Below, in pieces: positions 43,294-52,812 of a stretch of DNA of 55,397 bases. Under the pieces are notes generated by a model that was given only the letters and a program-made list of their open reading frames with translations, searched no databases and was not told the DNA's origin. Position numbers and translations under genes: made by a program. The stretch lies in NCBI GenBank assembly GCA_964437515.1, contig CAYTHB010000014.1, positions 1 through 55,397 of the forward strand, given 5' to 3'. Each line of letters starts with the position of its first letter. Within the stretch, counting starts at the first letter, position 1. This stretch comes from Sterolibacterium sp964437515 (lineage in GTDB: Bacteria; Pseudomonadota; Gammaproteobacteria; Burkholderiales; Rhodocyclaceae).

Positions 43294-43347
43294 GCCCGCG
43301 TCAGCGAACGAGTAAACTGTACGCCGTTCATTGCTGTTGAAATTTTC

Positions 43348-45339
43348 ATGTCCAAGCTCAATCCCCCGCAGCACGAAGCCATCCGTCATCTCGATACGCC
43401 CCTGCTGGTGCTCGCCGGGGCGGGCTCCGGCAAGACCCGTGTCATCACGCACAAGATCGCCTATTTGATTGAAGAGTGTGGCATGCAGCCGCAACATGTC
43501 GCGGCCATCACCTTTACCAACAAGGCGGCACGAGAAATGCAAGAACGCATCGGCAAGCTGATGCCAGGACGTTCATTGACCGGGCTGACCGTCAGCACCT
43601 TTCATGCGCTGGGTGCGCGCATCGTCCGGCAAGAGGCGAAAGCCTGCGGCTTGAAGCCGGGGTTTTCCATACTCGATGCCAGTGATTGCGCGAGCCTGAT
43701 CGCCGAGTTGCTGGCGAATGCGGACAAGGCGCGCATCCGCGCCGTGCAAAGTCGCATCTCGATGTGGAAGAACCAGATGGTCGAGCCCGATGCCGCCATC
43801 GCTGCCGCAGAGGAACCACTGGAGCTGGCGGCTGCACGGCTCTATGCGGAGTATGAGCGTACCCTGCAGGCGTATCAGGCAACCGATTTTGATGATCTCA
43901 TCCGTCTGCCAGTGCGCCTGTTCGAGCGTGATACCGAGGTACTGGCACGCTGGCAGGGGCGGCTACGCTATCTGCTGGTGGATGAATATCAGGACACCAA
44001 TAAATGCCAGTACCGGATGCTGAAACTGCTGGCGGGGCCGCGCGCGGCGTTTACGGCGGTGGGCGACGATGACCAGTCGATCTACGCCTGGCGCGGGGCG
44101 GATGTAGAAAACCTGCATTTGCTGCGCGAGGATTTTCCGCTACTGCGCCTAGTCAAACTGGAACAGAACTATCGTTCGACCGTGCGCATCCTGACCGCTG
44201 CCAATAATCTGATTGCTCACAATCCCAAGGTATTCGAGAAAAAACTCTGGTCAGAGCATGGCCATGGTGAGGCCATCCAGATTCATGCCTGTCGCGATGG
44301 CGAACACGAGGCCGAGCTGGTAGTGATGAAGATTCAGGCGCATAAATTCCAGCAACGTACACGGTTCAGCGATTACGCCATCCTCTATCGCGGCAATCAT
44401 CAGGCACGAGCATTCGAGCAGCAATTGCGCGATAACCGCATTCCTTACGTCATGTCGGGTGGCCAGTCATTTTTTGATCGTGCCGAGATCAAGGACATGA
44501 CCTGCTATCTGCGGCTGATTGCCAATAACGATGACGATCCGGCGTTCATTCGTGCCATCACCACCCCAAAACGCGGCGTGGGCGCTACGACACTCGAAGC
44601 CTTGGGGCGTTATGCCGGACAACGTCGAATCGGTCTATTGGCTGCCGCGCTGGAAGTCGGTGCGGAGAGTCATGTCCCTGCGAAACAGCTAGGCGTGGTG
44701 CGCGAGTTCTGTCATTTCATCCAGCGCATCGAATTTCGCGCCACCCGCGAACCGGCGGGCGCACTGCTCGAAGAATTGTTGCAAGCCATCGGCTATGAAA
44801 GCTGGCTTTTTGAATCCTGCGAAGTGCGTGAAGCCGAAAGCAAATGGGGCAATGTGCGCGATTTTGTGGAATGGCTGTCGAAGAAGGGTGAGGAAGACAA
44901 TAAGACGCTGCTGGAATTGACGCAGACCGTGGCCTTGATTTCCATGCTCGACAAGCATGATGAAAACCACGATGCCGTACAACTTGCCACACTCCATGCC
45001 GCAAAAGGGCTGGAGTTCGGTCATGTGTTTCTGGTGGGTATCGAGGAAGGGCTGTTGCCGCATCGTGATGCCGAGGCTGAAGGACGCATCGCCGAGGAGC
45101 GACGACTCATGTATGTCGGCATCACCCGCGCCGAACGCAGCCTGCATCTAAGCTGGTGCGCACGGCGCAAACAGGGACGGGAATGGCACAACTGCGAGCC
45201 CTCACGCTTTATTGCGGAAATGGGCGACGATTTGAAGTTTTCCGGCGGAAAACAGGAAAACGCGCCGCAAGACAAAGCCGCTGGACGCGCCAAGCTGGCG
45301 CAGTTCAAGGCTTTGCTGGACGGCGGTACAGCAGGATAG
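43348..45339 (+). CDS. rep: ATP-dependent DNA helicase Rep
   Basis: 663 residues. Superfamily 1A 3'-5' helicase that clears proteins from DNA ahead of the replication fork. Motifs: VLAGAGSGKTRVITHK (Walker A), AITFTNKAAREM, LVDEYQDTNKCQY (motif II), AVGDDDQSIYAWRGAD (motif III), LEQNYRS (IV), ATLHAAKGLEF (V) and RRLMYVGITRAERSLHL (VI). Length and the start LNPPQHEAIRHLDTPLLVLA fit Rep rather than UvrD or PcrA. Confidence 0.93.
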   Translation: MSKLNPPQHEAIRHLDTPLLVLAGAGSGKTRVITHKIAYLIEECGMQPQHVAAITFTNKAAREMQERIGKLMPGRSLTGLTVSTFHALGARIVRQEAKACGLKPGFSILDASDCASLIAELLANADKARIRAVQSRISMWKNQMVEPDAAIAAAEEPLELAAARLYAEYERTLQAYQATDFDDLIRLPVRLFERDTEVLARWQGRLRYLLVDEYQDTNKCQYRMLKLLAGPRAAFTAVGDDDQSIYAWRGADVENLHLLREDFPLLRLVKLEQNYRSTVRILTAANNLIAHNPKVFEKKLWSEHGHGEAIQIHACRDGEHEAELVVMKIQAHKFQQRTRFSDYAILYRGNHQARAFEQQLRDNRIPYVMSGGQSFFDRAEIKDMTCYLRLIANNDDDPAFIRAITTPKRGVGATTLEALGRYAGQRRIGLLAAALEVGAESHVPAKQLGVVREFCHFIQRIEFRATREPAGALLEELLQAIGYESWLFESCEVREAESKWGNVRDFVEWLSKKGEEDNKTLLELTQTVALISMLDKHDENHDAVQLATLHAAKGLEFGHVFLVGIEEGLLPHRDAEAEGRIAEERRLMYVGITRAERSLHLSWCARRKQGREWHNCEPSRFIAEMGDDLKFSGGKQENAPQDKAAGRAKLAQFKALLDGGTAG

Positions 45340-45346
45340 CGGGAGA

Positions 45347-45793
45347 TTATTTCGTCTCGACCGGCTCTTTGAAACTCGCGCCGGATTGATTCGCCATATA
45401 CACAATGGCGCGTGACAACTCAAAGTCGCTGGCATTCGAGCCCCCCTTGGGCGGCATCGCATTTTTGCCGTTGATGGCGGATTTCAACAAACCTTCCAGA
45501 CCTTGAGCCAGACGCGGTGCCCAAGCCGCCTTGTCACCCATTTTCGGCGCTCCGGCAGCTCCTGTCGCATGACAGGCGCTACACGCTGATTTGAAAAGTT
45601 CCTCCCCCGTGCGAGGCGCGCTACTGCCAGCGGCGACAGCCGCGAATACGACACGACCGACAGGCTGAATACGCGTAGCAATCGCCTCGTCATCGACATG
45701 CTGGGGACGCGACCCCATCGCCTGTGCATGACCCGCAAAGAGTGCGGCTGTCAGTAGCGTCGCTACAGAGAAAGAACGAAAAAGGGCTGACAT
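45347..45793 (-). CDS. Cytochrome c5-type mono-haem protein
   Basis: 148 residues. Signal peptide (SVATLLTAALFAGHAQA) followed by one haem site, FKSACSACHATGAAGAP (CxxCH), and a distal Met in GKNAMPPKGGSNAS. Periplasmic electron carrier of the c5 family. ATG 45793 has an AAGGAA ribosome-binding site; the frame is open to 45862, but that part is repeat sequence. The repeat just upstream supplies the leader. Convergent with rep. Confidence 0.9.
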   Translation of the reverse strand: MSALFRSFSVATLLTAALFAGHAQAMGSRPQHVDDEAIATRIQPVGRVVFAAVAAGSSAPRTGEELFKSACSACHATGAAGAPKMGDKAAWAPRLAQGLEGLLKSAINGKNAMPPKGGSNASDFELSRAIVYMANQSGASFKEPVETK

Positions 45794-45807
45794 GTCAAAT
45801 TCCTTAT

Positions 45808-45960
45808 TAACGTGAAGTACAAAAATCAGAGTCGGGTTGAAGATGTGAGCGTAGCGAGCCAATTAGTAGCCGCCCCTTGAGGGGCGGATGGGTGGGGTGG
45901 GTGTATCGGGTAACGATTATTTCATCCTCTGTGGGTGGAGATGGCTACCATGATCGTTAA
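45808..45960 (-). repeat. Palindromic repeat family 2, full copy upstream of the cytochrome gene
   Basis: About 152 bp, in minus orientation running from TAACGATCATGGT to TACTTCACGTTAA. It includes the left dyad (TAACGAT/ATCGTTA) and a perfect CCGCCCC-TCAA-GGGGCGG hairpin in the right module. It ends 14 bp before the cytochrome start codon, as does the hemC copy relative to its gene (42 bp), in the same orientation. Confidence 0.83.
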
Positions 45961-46032
45961 CGTGAAATACAAAAATCAGAGTCCGTTTGAAGCACGCAAA
46001 CCCGTCGCTGCTCCTTGAGGGGCGGCAGAGTT
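45958..46032 (-). repeat. Palindromic repeat family 2, second right module in tandem
   Basis: CGTTAACG joins the full copy to a further right module (ACGTGAAATACAAAAATCAG, then a diverged GCTCCTTGAGGGGC hairpin). From here to 46254 I see no gene. Confidence 0.7.
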
Positions 46033-46254
46033 ACATGGTGCATAACTGCGCTACCCCGTTCATGTGCGTGCATGTGCGCTGATGGAATCCATTGTTTTAT
46101 ATTTTAACAATGTCAGACTCGATTTCAGACAGACACGATCGAGAAAATCACCCCGAAATGCAGTGGTCGCTGTCGTCCCTTTCGATGCGCTGGTTACGCA
46201 CGCGGTTCAGCGCGAACAAAGGAAGTAGGCAAGGTGAATGCGCGACGGGGCTGT

Positions 46255-46980
46255 TCATAGAGGCTCGCCCCCGCTTTGCATCGCAGCCACCATGGCATAC
46301 TGCTCTTCGGTCAGCGTGATGAAAACGCCGCGAGCCTCAGCCAGCAAGATCGTACCCGCATAAATTCGACCCACCGTATGAATTTTGCGTCCTTCTGTTC
46401 CTTCGAGATTACCTTCCAGCGTCAATTCGGTCAGCAGCGGCGTGGGGGCGCGGTAAGTAATCGTAAGAGTTCCGGTCATGCCAGGCTGCTTGGCAAACCC
46501 CTGAACGAAGCCCAACAACTCATCAAAGATGGCAGCGACATAACCGCCATGCACCACCCCGGGGGCACCTTCAAAACGTCGGCCAAAATATACCCGTCCG
46601 CGTGCCATTCCGTTTTCGACCCAGATTTCCAGCGGAGGCGCGATGGGATTCGCGTGGCCCACCAGCGGGCTGAACTCAAGAAAATCACGCACGTCTTCGG
46701 GCTTCATGCGATGGCCGAAACTCGTGCGCGCCGGCTTATCCGGCATCGCTTCAAGTTGTGTTGCCAATGCTTCGAGTTGCTCCGCACACATCGCAATCGC
46801 TTCTGGTGTCGGTCGCTTCATGATGAGCCCATCGATGATGCGTCGCAAAGCCTGTCCGGCACGTCGTTTTTCGTGCTGAAGCGCCGTGCTGTCCGTGGGC
46901 TCGGGAAAGGCCACCGTCACACTGGCATCCGAATTGCGGTAGGCATCGGGCTGGGGAGGTTTGTTTTTGGTCGACGTCAT
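46255..46980 (-). CDS. PaaI-type hotdog thioesterase
   Basis: 241 residues, longer than usual because of a helical N-terminal extension of about 90 residues (ALQHEKRRAGQALRRIIDGL). The hotdog domain carries the family signature GVVHGGYVAAIFDELLGF and then TITYRAPTPLLTELTLEGNL. Likely hydrolyses an acyl-CoA; the substrate is unknown. It is followed on the other side by MITE copy 3. Single-gene unit. Confidence 0.82.
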   Translation of the reverse strand: MTSTKNKPPQPDAYRNSDASVTVAFPEPTDSTALQHEKRRAGQALRRIIDGLIMKRPTPEAIAMCAEQLEALATQLEAMPDKPARTSFGHRMKPEDVRDFLEFSPLVGHANPIAPPLEIWVENGMARGRVYFGRRFEGAPGVVHGGYVAAIFDELLGFVQGFAKQPGMTGTLTITYRAPTPLLTELTLEGNLEGTEGRKIHTVGRIYAGTILLAEARGVFITLTEEQYAMVAAMQSGGEPL

Positions 46981-47027
46981 ATTCTGTGTGTCTGTGTGTC
47001 TGGCTAATGTACCGTTTCAATATTTGA

Positions 47028-47200
47028 ACCTAGAAACCGTAGTTGGACGCCTTCGAGTGTGCAATCGACGGCGTCCCCCAAGGGGATTTCCTGCGGGGCA
47101 TAGCGTGCTCACCCGCAAGGTGAAGTTGATAGATAATGAAAAACAGGCAGCATGACTGGAGTTTGTGATGATGATAAGCGGTCAACTGCGGTTTCTAGGT
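47028..47200 (+). mobile_element. MITE-like element, copy 3 (173 bp, no nested hairpin)
   Basis: Same ends as copies 1 and 2. Flanked by TGA at 47025-47027 and 47201-47203. Nearly identical to copy 1 except that the 90-bp insertion is absent, so here TGTGC is followed directly by AATCGACGG. It lies 73 bp upstream of an SDR gene, in the same orientation as copy 1 before rppH. Confidence 0.85.
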
Positions 47201-47273
47201 TGAAGTCATAATCATTGATGCGGATTTTATCTGAGAGCCTCTATCGGATGACCCAAATAAGAAAGGACTGCAA

Positions 47274-48041
47274 ATGAATGACGCTCTTTCCCTCAGCACG
47301 CCGAATGCTGCACGCGTCGCCATCGTCACCGGTGGCGGGACGGGCATTGGGCGTGCCATCAGTCTGCGTCTGGCACGGGACGGTTTGCGTGTCGTCGTGG
47401 TCTGGTCGCGTTCGGCCGAGGGTGCTCGCCAGACGGTTGCCGACATCGAGGCGCAGGGTGGAACGGCTTTTGCCCATCAGGCGGATATTGCGCGTGAAGA
47501 CGATGTGCTCGCCCTTTTCGCCGCAGCAAAAGACCGCTATGGACGCATCGATGTCGTCATCAACAATGCGGGCATTGGCCACATGAAGCCCTTTCGCGAT
47601 ATTCGCATGGAAGCCTATGACCATATTTTTTCCGTGAATGCACGAGGCACTTTCATGATGTGTCGTGAAGCCGCGCGCTGCATCGAAGACGGCGGGCGCA
47701 TCGTGAATATTTCCAGTGGTATCACCGTTTCCAACAGTGAAGGCATGGCACTTTATGCCGGAAGCAAGGCCGCACTGGAAGCCTTTGCCAAGGTGCTGGC
47801 ACGCGAATTGGCACCCCGTGGCATCACGGTCAATATCGTTTCTCCCGGCATGACGGATACGCCCATGCTCGAAGGCGGCGATGCTGCCATGCTGCGCAAG
47901 GTCGGTGCCAGCATGTCAGCCATGAAACGTCTGGGGCAAGCCGATGATGTCGCCGATGGTGTCGCCGCGCTGGTATCCCACGATGGCCGCTGGATTACCG
48001 GACAGAATATTCATGTGGATGGTGGAACCATCATCATCTGA
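47274..48041 (+). CDS. Short-chain dehydrogenase/reductase
   Basis: 255 residues of the classical SDR family. NAD(P)-binding TGGGTGIGRAIS, NNAGIGHM, catalytic Ser in NISSGITVS, YxxxK in LYAGSKAAL, and the C-terminal ITGQNIHVDGG typical of FabG-like enzymes. An Arg in WSRSAEG after beta-2 suggests NADPH. The substrate is unknown. An AAGGA ribosome-binding site precedes ATG 47274. Confidence 0.9.
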   Translation: MNDALSLSTPNAARVAIVTGGGTGIGRAISLRLARDGLRVVVVWSRSAEGARQTVADIEAQGGTAFAHQADIAREDDVLALFAAAKDRYGRIDVVINNAGIGHMKPFRDIRMEAYDHIFSVNARGTFMMCREAARCIEDGGRIVNISSGITVSNSEGMALYAGSKAALEAFAKVLARELAPRGITVNIVSPGMTDTPMLEGGDAAMLRKVGASMSAMKRLGQADDVADGVAALVSHDGRWITGQNIHVDGGTIII

Positions 48042-48089
48042 CGTGTACGTTGATAAAATCCACCGCTTATTCTCATCTGGATACTTGCC

Positions 48090-49760
48090 ATGACTGAACC
48101 ACTTTACATCGCCAAAGCTGTCGATGCCGACAGCTTTCCTGCACTTTTGCCTCAAATGGCCAATCGTCACGGCCTCATCACGGGTGCGACGGGTACGGGC
48201 AAAACAGTCACCCTGCAATCGATTGCTGAACGTCTGTCCTATGCCGGGGTACCGGTATTCATGGCAGATGTCAAAGGCGACCTGGCGGGGGTAGCCAGCG
48301 CAGGAACACTCACGCCCAAGCTGGAAAAACGGGTGGCCGAACTCGGACTGGAAGGCTTTGCGCCCTTTGCCAATCCCACCGTGTTCTGGGATGTCTTTGG
48401 TGAAAACGGCATTCCGGTACGCGCCACCATTTCCGATATGGGGCCACTATTACTGGCGCGTTTGCTGGGGCTGAACGAAACGCAGGCCGGTGTCTTGCAA
48501 CTGGTATTCAAAATTGCCGATGATCGTCAATTATTGCTGCTCGACCTCAAGGATTTGCGGGCGATGGTGCAGCACGTCGGCGACAACGCAAAAGAATTCA
48601 CCACCGAATACGGCAACGTCGCCTCAGCATCGATCGGTGCCATCCAGCGCGGCTTGCTGACTTTGGAAACACAAGGCGGCGACCTGTTCTTTGGCGAACC
48701 CATGCTCGACATTCACGATCTGATGCGCGTGGATGAAAATGGCCGTGGCTTCATCAATGTGCTGGCGGCGGAAAAACTCATCAACGCCCCCGCGCTGTAT
48801 TCCACTTTCCTGCTCTGGCTCTTGGCCGAGCTCTTTGAACAACTCCCCGAAGCAGGCGATCTGGACAAGCCCAAACTGGTGTTCTTCTTCGATGAAGCCC
48901 ACCTGCTGTTTTCCGATGCCCCACAAGCCCTCACCGACAAAGTGGAACAAGTCGTGCGACTAATCCGCTCCAAAGGCGTGGGCGTATATTTCGTGACCCA
49001 GAATCCCATGGATGTGCCTGAAAAAATTCTGGGGCAACTCGGCAACCGTGTTCAACACGCCTTGCGTGCTTATACACCACGCGACCAGAAAGCTGTGCAG
49101 GTAGCAGCAGAAACCTTGCGCGCCAATCCGAAATTCGATGCCGCCAGCGTCATCGGTGATTTAGGTGTGGGTGAGGCACTGATTTCCTTCCTCGACGAAA
49201 AAGGTCGCCCGAACATCGTGGAACGCGCGATGATTTTTCCACCGGCTTCTCGTCTGGGCCCATTGACGCCAGAAGAACGGCAAGCCGAAATCGATGCCAG
49301 TCCGCTCCTGGGAAAATATCACGATGGCATTGATCGGGTATCCGCTCACGAAGTGTTAAAGGAAGGTGCTGCACCAGAAAACGCTGCGATATCTCCGACA
49401 GCCGCACCCACATCGCGTCGTCCGGGTGCCATTCCTCCTCCGCCTCCATCATCTCCTCAGACACGCCCGGCACATTCATCCAGCGCCCCCCTATCCACCT
49501 CCGAAAACCCACCCCCTTCATCGACGGCAACATACGCCCCCCCTGTTGCATCCCCGCCCGCCACATCATCTGGTGGCATCCTGTCATCGTTGGGTGATTT
49601 GTTCGGCGGCAGCACCGGGCCACGCGGAGGACATCGTGAAGGCGTATTCGAAGCCGCCACCAAAAGCGCAGCACGCGGCGTGGCTAGCACCATCGGTCGT
49701 GAAGTCGGTCGTCAAATTCTGCGCGGTGTGCTGGGCTCCATCATGGGCGGTCGCCGTTAG
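48090..49760 (+). CDS. HerA/FtsK-like ATPase (DUF853, YjgR-like)
   Basis: 556 residues. P-loop GLITGATGTGKTVTLQSI (Walker A) and KLVFFFDEAHLLF (Walker B). The region FVTQNPMDVPEKILGQLGNR belongs to the HerA-like C-terminal domain (DUF853). A long Pro/Ser-rich linker (around residues 445-500) precedes a Gly-rich tail (GREVGRQILRGVLGSIMGGR). E. coli YjgR has the same layout; its job is not established. No NurA-type nuclease is adjacent. Confidence 0.87.
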   Translation: MTEPLYIAKAVDADSFPALLPQMANRHGLITGATGTGKTVTLQSIAERLSYAGVPVFMADVKGDLAGVASAGTLTPKLEKRVAELGLEGFAPFANPTVFWDVFGENGIPVRATISDMGPLLLARLLGLNETQAGVLQLVFKIADDRQLLLLDLKDLRAMVQHVGDNAKEFTTEYGNVASASIGAIQRGLLTLETQGGDLFFGEPMLDIHDLMRVDENGRGFINVLAAEKLINAPALYSTFLLWLLAELFEQLPEAGDLDKPKLVFFFDEAHLLFSDAPQALTDKVEQVVRLIRSKGVGVYFVTQNPMDVPEKILGQLGNRVQHALRAYTPRDQKAVQVAAETLRANPKFDAASVIGDLGVGEALISFLDEKGRPNIVERAMIFPPASRLGPLTPEERQAEIDASPLLGKYHDGIDRVSAHEVLKEGAAPENAAISPTAAPTSRRPGAIPPPPPSSPQTRPAHSSSAPLSTSENPPPSSTATYAPPVASPPATSSGGILSSLGDLFGGSTGPRGGHREGVFEAATKSAARGVASTIGREVGRQILRGVLGSIMGGRR

Positions 49761-49786
49761 TTTTTATCACCATAAGGTCATTCTGT

Positions 49787-50611
49787 ATGAGCACCATTTT
49801 GCATTTTGCTTCCTGGGAACTGGGCATTGCTTTCTTTCTGCTGATGATGCTGTCTGGATGGGCGGGGGTCTATACCCAATCCCTCATATCATCCACCGGA
49901 TCGCATGAATCCAAGGAAAACACCCGCATTGCCGATGCCAGCATTGCCTTGTTCGCCCTCTTGCTCGCCTTCTCCTTTTCGGGGGCGGCCGACCGCTATG
50001 AAAACCGCAAGGGCTTCCGCCTGGATGAAGCCATTGCCATCGGTGACTTTGCGGCAACCGCCTCCATGCTAAGCGGTTCCGAACGCGAGCAAATCCAGCA
50101 GGAACTGGTGGGCTACGTCAAGGAACGACTGGCCTTCGGCAGTGCGACAATCGATTCACCTGAAATGCAGGCCATCACGGCACGCAGCCGCAAAAGCCAG
50201 CAGCGCATCCAGAATGTGTTACGGCAAATCATCACCGAAAAAAAATCCACCACCTTGCACACACCGCTCATGAATGGATTCAATGGCATCACCATGGCAC
50301 ATGACAAGGCACTGTATGGCAGCCAGAATCAGATCTCCGACACCATCATCATCCTGCTGGTGCTCTTCGGTCTGGTGAGTGCCTTTGTGGCCGGTCGCTT
50401 TGGCAGCGGTGCCAACCATTCCACATCATTCATACAGGCCATGGCACCTGTGACACTCTACATCGCACTGGTCACCGCTGTTTTCTTCGTGGTCATGGAT
50501 CTCGAACAACCCCACCGTGGCGTCATGCGCAGCTCGAAAGCACCCCTAATCGATCTACTGAACGCATTAGAGCAACCTGCTGAGCAGGCACCAACGAAAA
50601 TCAAACCTTGA
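49787..50611 (+). CDS. DUF4239/bestrophin-like membrane protein
   Basis: 274 residues with four likely membrane segments: LGIAFFLLMMLSGWAGVY, ASIALFALLLAFSFSGAADR, TIIILLVLFGLVSAFVAGRF and VTLYIALVTAVFFVVMDLE. The pattern fits DUF4239 family proteins, related in layout to bestrophin channels. Function not known. 26 bp after the HerA-like gene, so possibly one operon. A hairpin follows the stop. Confidence 0.72.
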   Translation: MSTILHFASWELGIAFFLLMMLSGWAGVYTQSLISSTGSHESKENTRIADASIALFALLLAFSFSGAADRYENRKGFRLDEAIAIGDFAATASMLSGSEREQIQQELVGYVKERLAFGSATIDSPEMQAITARSRKSQQRIQNVLRQIITEKKSTTLHTPLMNGFNGITMAHDKALYGSQNQISDTIIILLVLFGLVSAFVAGRFGSGANHSTSFIQAMAPVTLYIALVTAVFFVVMDLEQPHRGVMRSSKAPLIDLLNALEQPAEQAPTKIKP

Positions 50612-50618
50612 TGCATCT

Positions 50619-50641
50619 CCCTGTGTGCTTGTCGCACAGGG
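50619..50641. terminator. Hairpin between convergent genes
   Basis: CCCTGTG and CACAGGG form a 7-bp stem around a 9-nt loop between the converging DUF4239 and YgjV-like genes. No T-run. Confidence 0.4.
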
Positions 50642-50650
50642 AACTCACGC

Positions 50651-51154
50651 TCACACGCACTCCGCACGCAATCGCCGGATCGTTCTGATGTTCAGCAATG
50701 CGGCGACGCTCTCGGCCAGCAGTGCCGGCCATGCTTGCCAGATGATATCGTTGGCGATCCATGCCACGCTGGAGGCCAGCAGGACGACACGCATACGCTG
50801 GTTATCGAGATAAAACAGAGCCCAAGTCGTGTTGATGACGGCAAACGCAGGTAGCAATGAAACGTTGCCCTGCCATGAAGCCACCGTCAGCACGACAAAC
50901 AGCCCGATGAAGGCGGATGCGGTGATATGACGATGGCGTCGGGACAGCACCCTGACGGACAGTAGGGTACGCAATGCCGTACTGCCCATGCTCACTGCGG
51001 CCGTCCATGCCCCCAGCGTTGCATACATTACGGCCCAGAGCACGGCACCCATCGCTGACCAGCGACGAAACGCCTGGCCACAGGACAGCATATAGGCGCG
51101 CCACTCCACCAGTACGCCCAACAGGCCGGCCAAATAGCCAAACCCTAGTAGCAT
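50651..51154 (-). CDS. YgjV-like inner membrane protein
   Basis: 167 residues with about five membrane segments (LLGFGYLAGLLGVLVEW, AVLWAVMYATLGAWTAAVSM, SAFIGLFVVLTVASW, NTTWALFYLDNQRMRVVLLA, SVAWIANDIIWQAW). Conserved-type features: SMGSTALRTLLSV near the middle and an Arg-rich C-terminus. Resembles the YgjV family, of unknown function. The start ATG 51154 shares one base with the stop of the upstream methyltransferase (TGATG); the frame extends further upstream but there overlaps that gene. Confidence 0.72.
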   Translation of the reverse strand: MLLGFGYLAGLLGVLVEWRAYMLSCGQAFRRWSAMGAVLWAVMYATLGAWTAAVSMGSTALRTLLSVRVLSRRHRHITASAFIGLFVVLTVASWQGNVSLLPAFAVINTTWALFYLDNQRMRVVLLASSVAWIANDIIWQAWPALLAESVAALLNIRTIRRLRAECV

Positions 51155-52689
51155 CAGACGATTTGCAGTGCCTTCATGATGGGCAAGCGCTTTGCTGCAA
51201 AGCTCTCGGCCTGCCGCGTCAGTTCGGCGATGTTCTCTTCGGTCGTCTCCAGCGCTTTCCCTTCCTTGACCAGTTTCTGATTCTGGATGGCCAGCAATTG
51301 CCACACATGCAGTGCCCATTCCACCGGCTGTTTTCTGCCTTGCAGGATGGCTTGCATGAAGAGTTGCTCGAAGCGATTGACGGGAATCCCGCCTCCTGTC
51401 ACCGGGCTGGACAGGAAATGGAGCTCGTTACTGGAACGGGATAAATTCATCAGATGGGCATTGAGACTGTCTGTACGCTTTTTCGCTTTTGCGATATGCG
51501 CATCATCCTGAACGCTGCCCAGATGATTGGAACCCGCCAGCAACAGCATCGCCTGCGTAATCTGCGCCATGGCAATGCCTTGGGGTGCCAACGCATTTTC
51601 AATCTGCCCCAAGGTCTTGGGTTTGTGATCGGCCAGCTGATCGAGGATGGGGTTATAAATATTTTCCAGCAAATTGACTTCCCCCAGACCCGCCTGAATC
51701 TTGAGCGGTACATCAGCTCGGTGAGTCAACAGCAGGACGCGCTCACGCCGTAACGCCTCACTGGCTTCCAGGGGGTTGGAATGACGTAATCCCTTAACCC
51801 AGAAGTCCTTTCGAAACTGTTGATTCACGATGAAATCCAGCACGCTCTGACGAAACATGACATCCGGAATCTCGTTCAACAACTGCTGCTGATCCACCGT
51901 CAGATTGATGGAATCCACATGATCATGGTAGTTCGCAGAGCAGGCATATTGCAGCTTGGCCGGTTCCAGCCATTCCGCCATGGTGGCGAAGTGCATGGGG
52001 TGCCAGTCCCGATTGAAGTATTCATGCGCCAGATAATGCCGGTTATGCCCCTTCAAATCTTCGAGCCGCTTGGCCACTTGCGGATTTGCAAGCGAAAACT
52101 TGGGGTTGGTTTGCATGAGCTTGTCAGCAAACTCAATGGCGCCGTCGATACGATTGACGATCCCGCGCCCTTCGGAACCCAGTACCTCCGCATGGCGTGT
52201 CATCAAATGGCGCATGGGTGCAAAGCTCGCCCATCCTGGCAGGGTGTTGTAGCTGATGTAAAGCACGCCACCGACCTTCAGTTTCCGTTTGATGAAATCC
52301 ACCATGACGGCGCGGTTTTCATCCGAAATCCAGCTCCAGATGCCATGCACGCCGATGTAATCGAAATCAGGAAGATCGGGGCGCATGACGAAATCGGCGA
52401 AAGCATCATCATATAGTTGAGCTCCCGCACCACTTTTTGCCGCCAGCTCCTGCGCAAAAGCGGCCTGACTGGGATTGAAATCGGTGCCGCACCACTGCAT
52501 CGTCGATGCAGCGGCATGGATGTTGGCTGACAGTCCCTGCCCAAAACCCAGCTCACAGGCATGCCCCATGACAGGCATGGCCAGACCCGCATTGCCAAAG
52601 GCCAGACGTACACGAAGTGGATTCAATTCGTAGTAGTAACCATAGGTATAGCCAATATCCGCTACATAACCCGCAGTCCAGTCAGACAT
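51154..52689 (-). CDS. SAM-dependent methyltransferase with methyltransferase regulatory domain
   Basis: 511 residues. Class I methyltransferase core: HACELGFGQGLSANIHAAAS (SAM loop), WCGTDFNPSQAAF, FDYIGVHGIWSWISDENRAV, LKVGGVLYISYNTLPGW. This is followed by the MethyTransf_Reg-type domain (PF10119; HYLAHEYFNRDWHPMHF, then VDSINLTVDQQQLLNEIPDV). Such proteins occur in polysaccharide and flagellin-modification loci, but the substrate is unknown. Upstream lies a perfect 13-bp inverted repeat. Coupled to the YgjV-like gene. Confidence 0.85.
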   Translation of the reverse strand: MSDWTAGYVADIGYTYGYYYELNPLRVRLAFGNAGLAMPVMGHACELGFGQGLSANIHAAASTMQWCGTDFNPSQAAFAQELAAKSGAGAQLYDDAFADFVMRPDLPDFDYIGVHGIWSWISDENRAVMVDFIKRKLKVGGVLYISYNTLPGWASFAPMRHLMTRHAEVLGSEGRGIVNRIDGAIEFADKLMQTNPKFSLANPQVAKRLEDLKGHNRHYLAHEYFNRDWHPMHFATMAEWLEPAKLQYACSANYHDHVDSINLTVDQQQLLNEIPDVMFRQSVLDFIVNQQFRKDFWVKGLRHSNPLEASEALRRERVLLLTHRADVPLKIQAGLGEVNLLENIYNPILDQLADHKPKTLGQIENALAPQGIAMAQITQAMLLLAGSNHLGSVQDDAHIAKAKKRTDSLNAHLMNLSRSSNELHFLSSPVTGGGIPVNRFEQLFMQAILQGRKQPVEWALHVWQLLAIQNQKLVKEGKALETTEENIAELTRQAESFAAKRLPIMKALQIV

Positions 52690-52714
52690 GAAAATTCCTT
52701 GAAAAAGTCGATCA

Positions 52715-52761
52715 AAAATGGCAAAAGAAGGGTTCGATTTTTACCTGCCTTTTGCCATTTT
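52715..52761. promoter_or_regulatory. Inverted repeat between TolC-like and methyltransferase genes
   Basis: AAAATGGCAAAAG and CTTTTGCCATTTT pair perfectly over 13 bp with a 21-nt loop; on the minus strand the stem ends in TTTTT. It could terminate the TolC-like transcript or act as an operator or attenuator for the methyltransferase gene 26 bp downstream. Confidence 0.5.
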
Positions 52762-52812
52762 GCATAGCAATGAAAATAGGGATGCCTATTTTGAAATGGT
52801 GTGCTTCAGTGT

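Noticed and set aside
46092..46319. 75-residue plus-strand frame before the thioesterase
   Set aside because: No ribosome-binding site or domain, and it overlaps the thioesterase 3' end in antisense.
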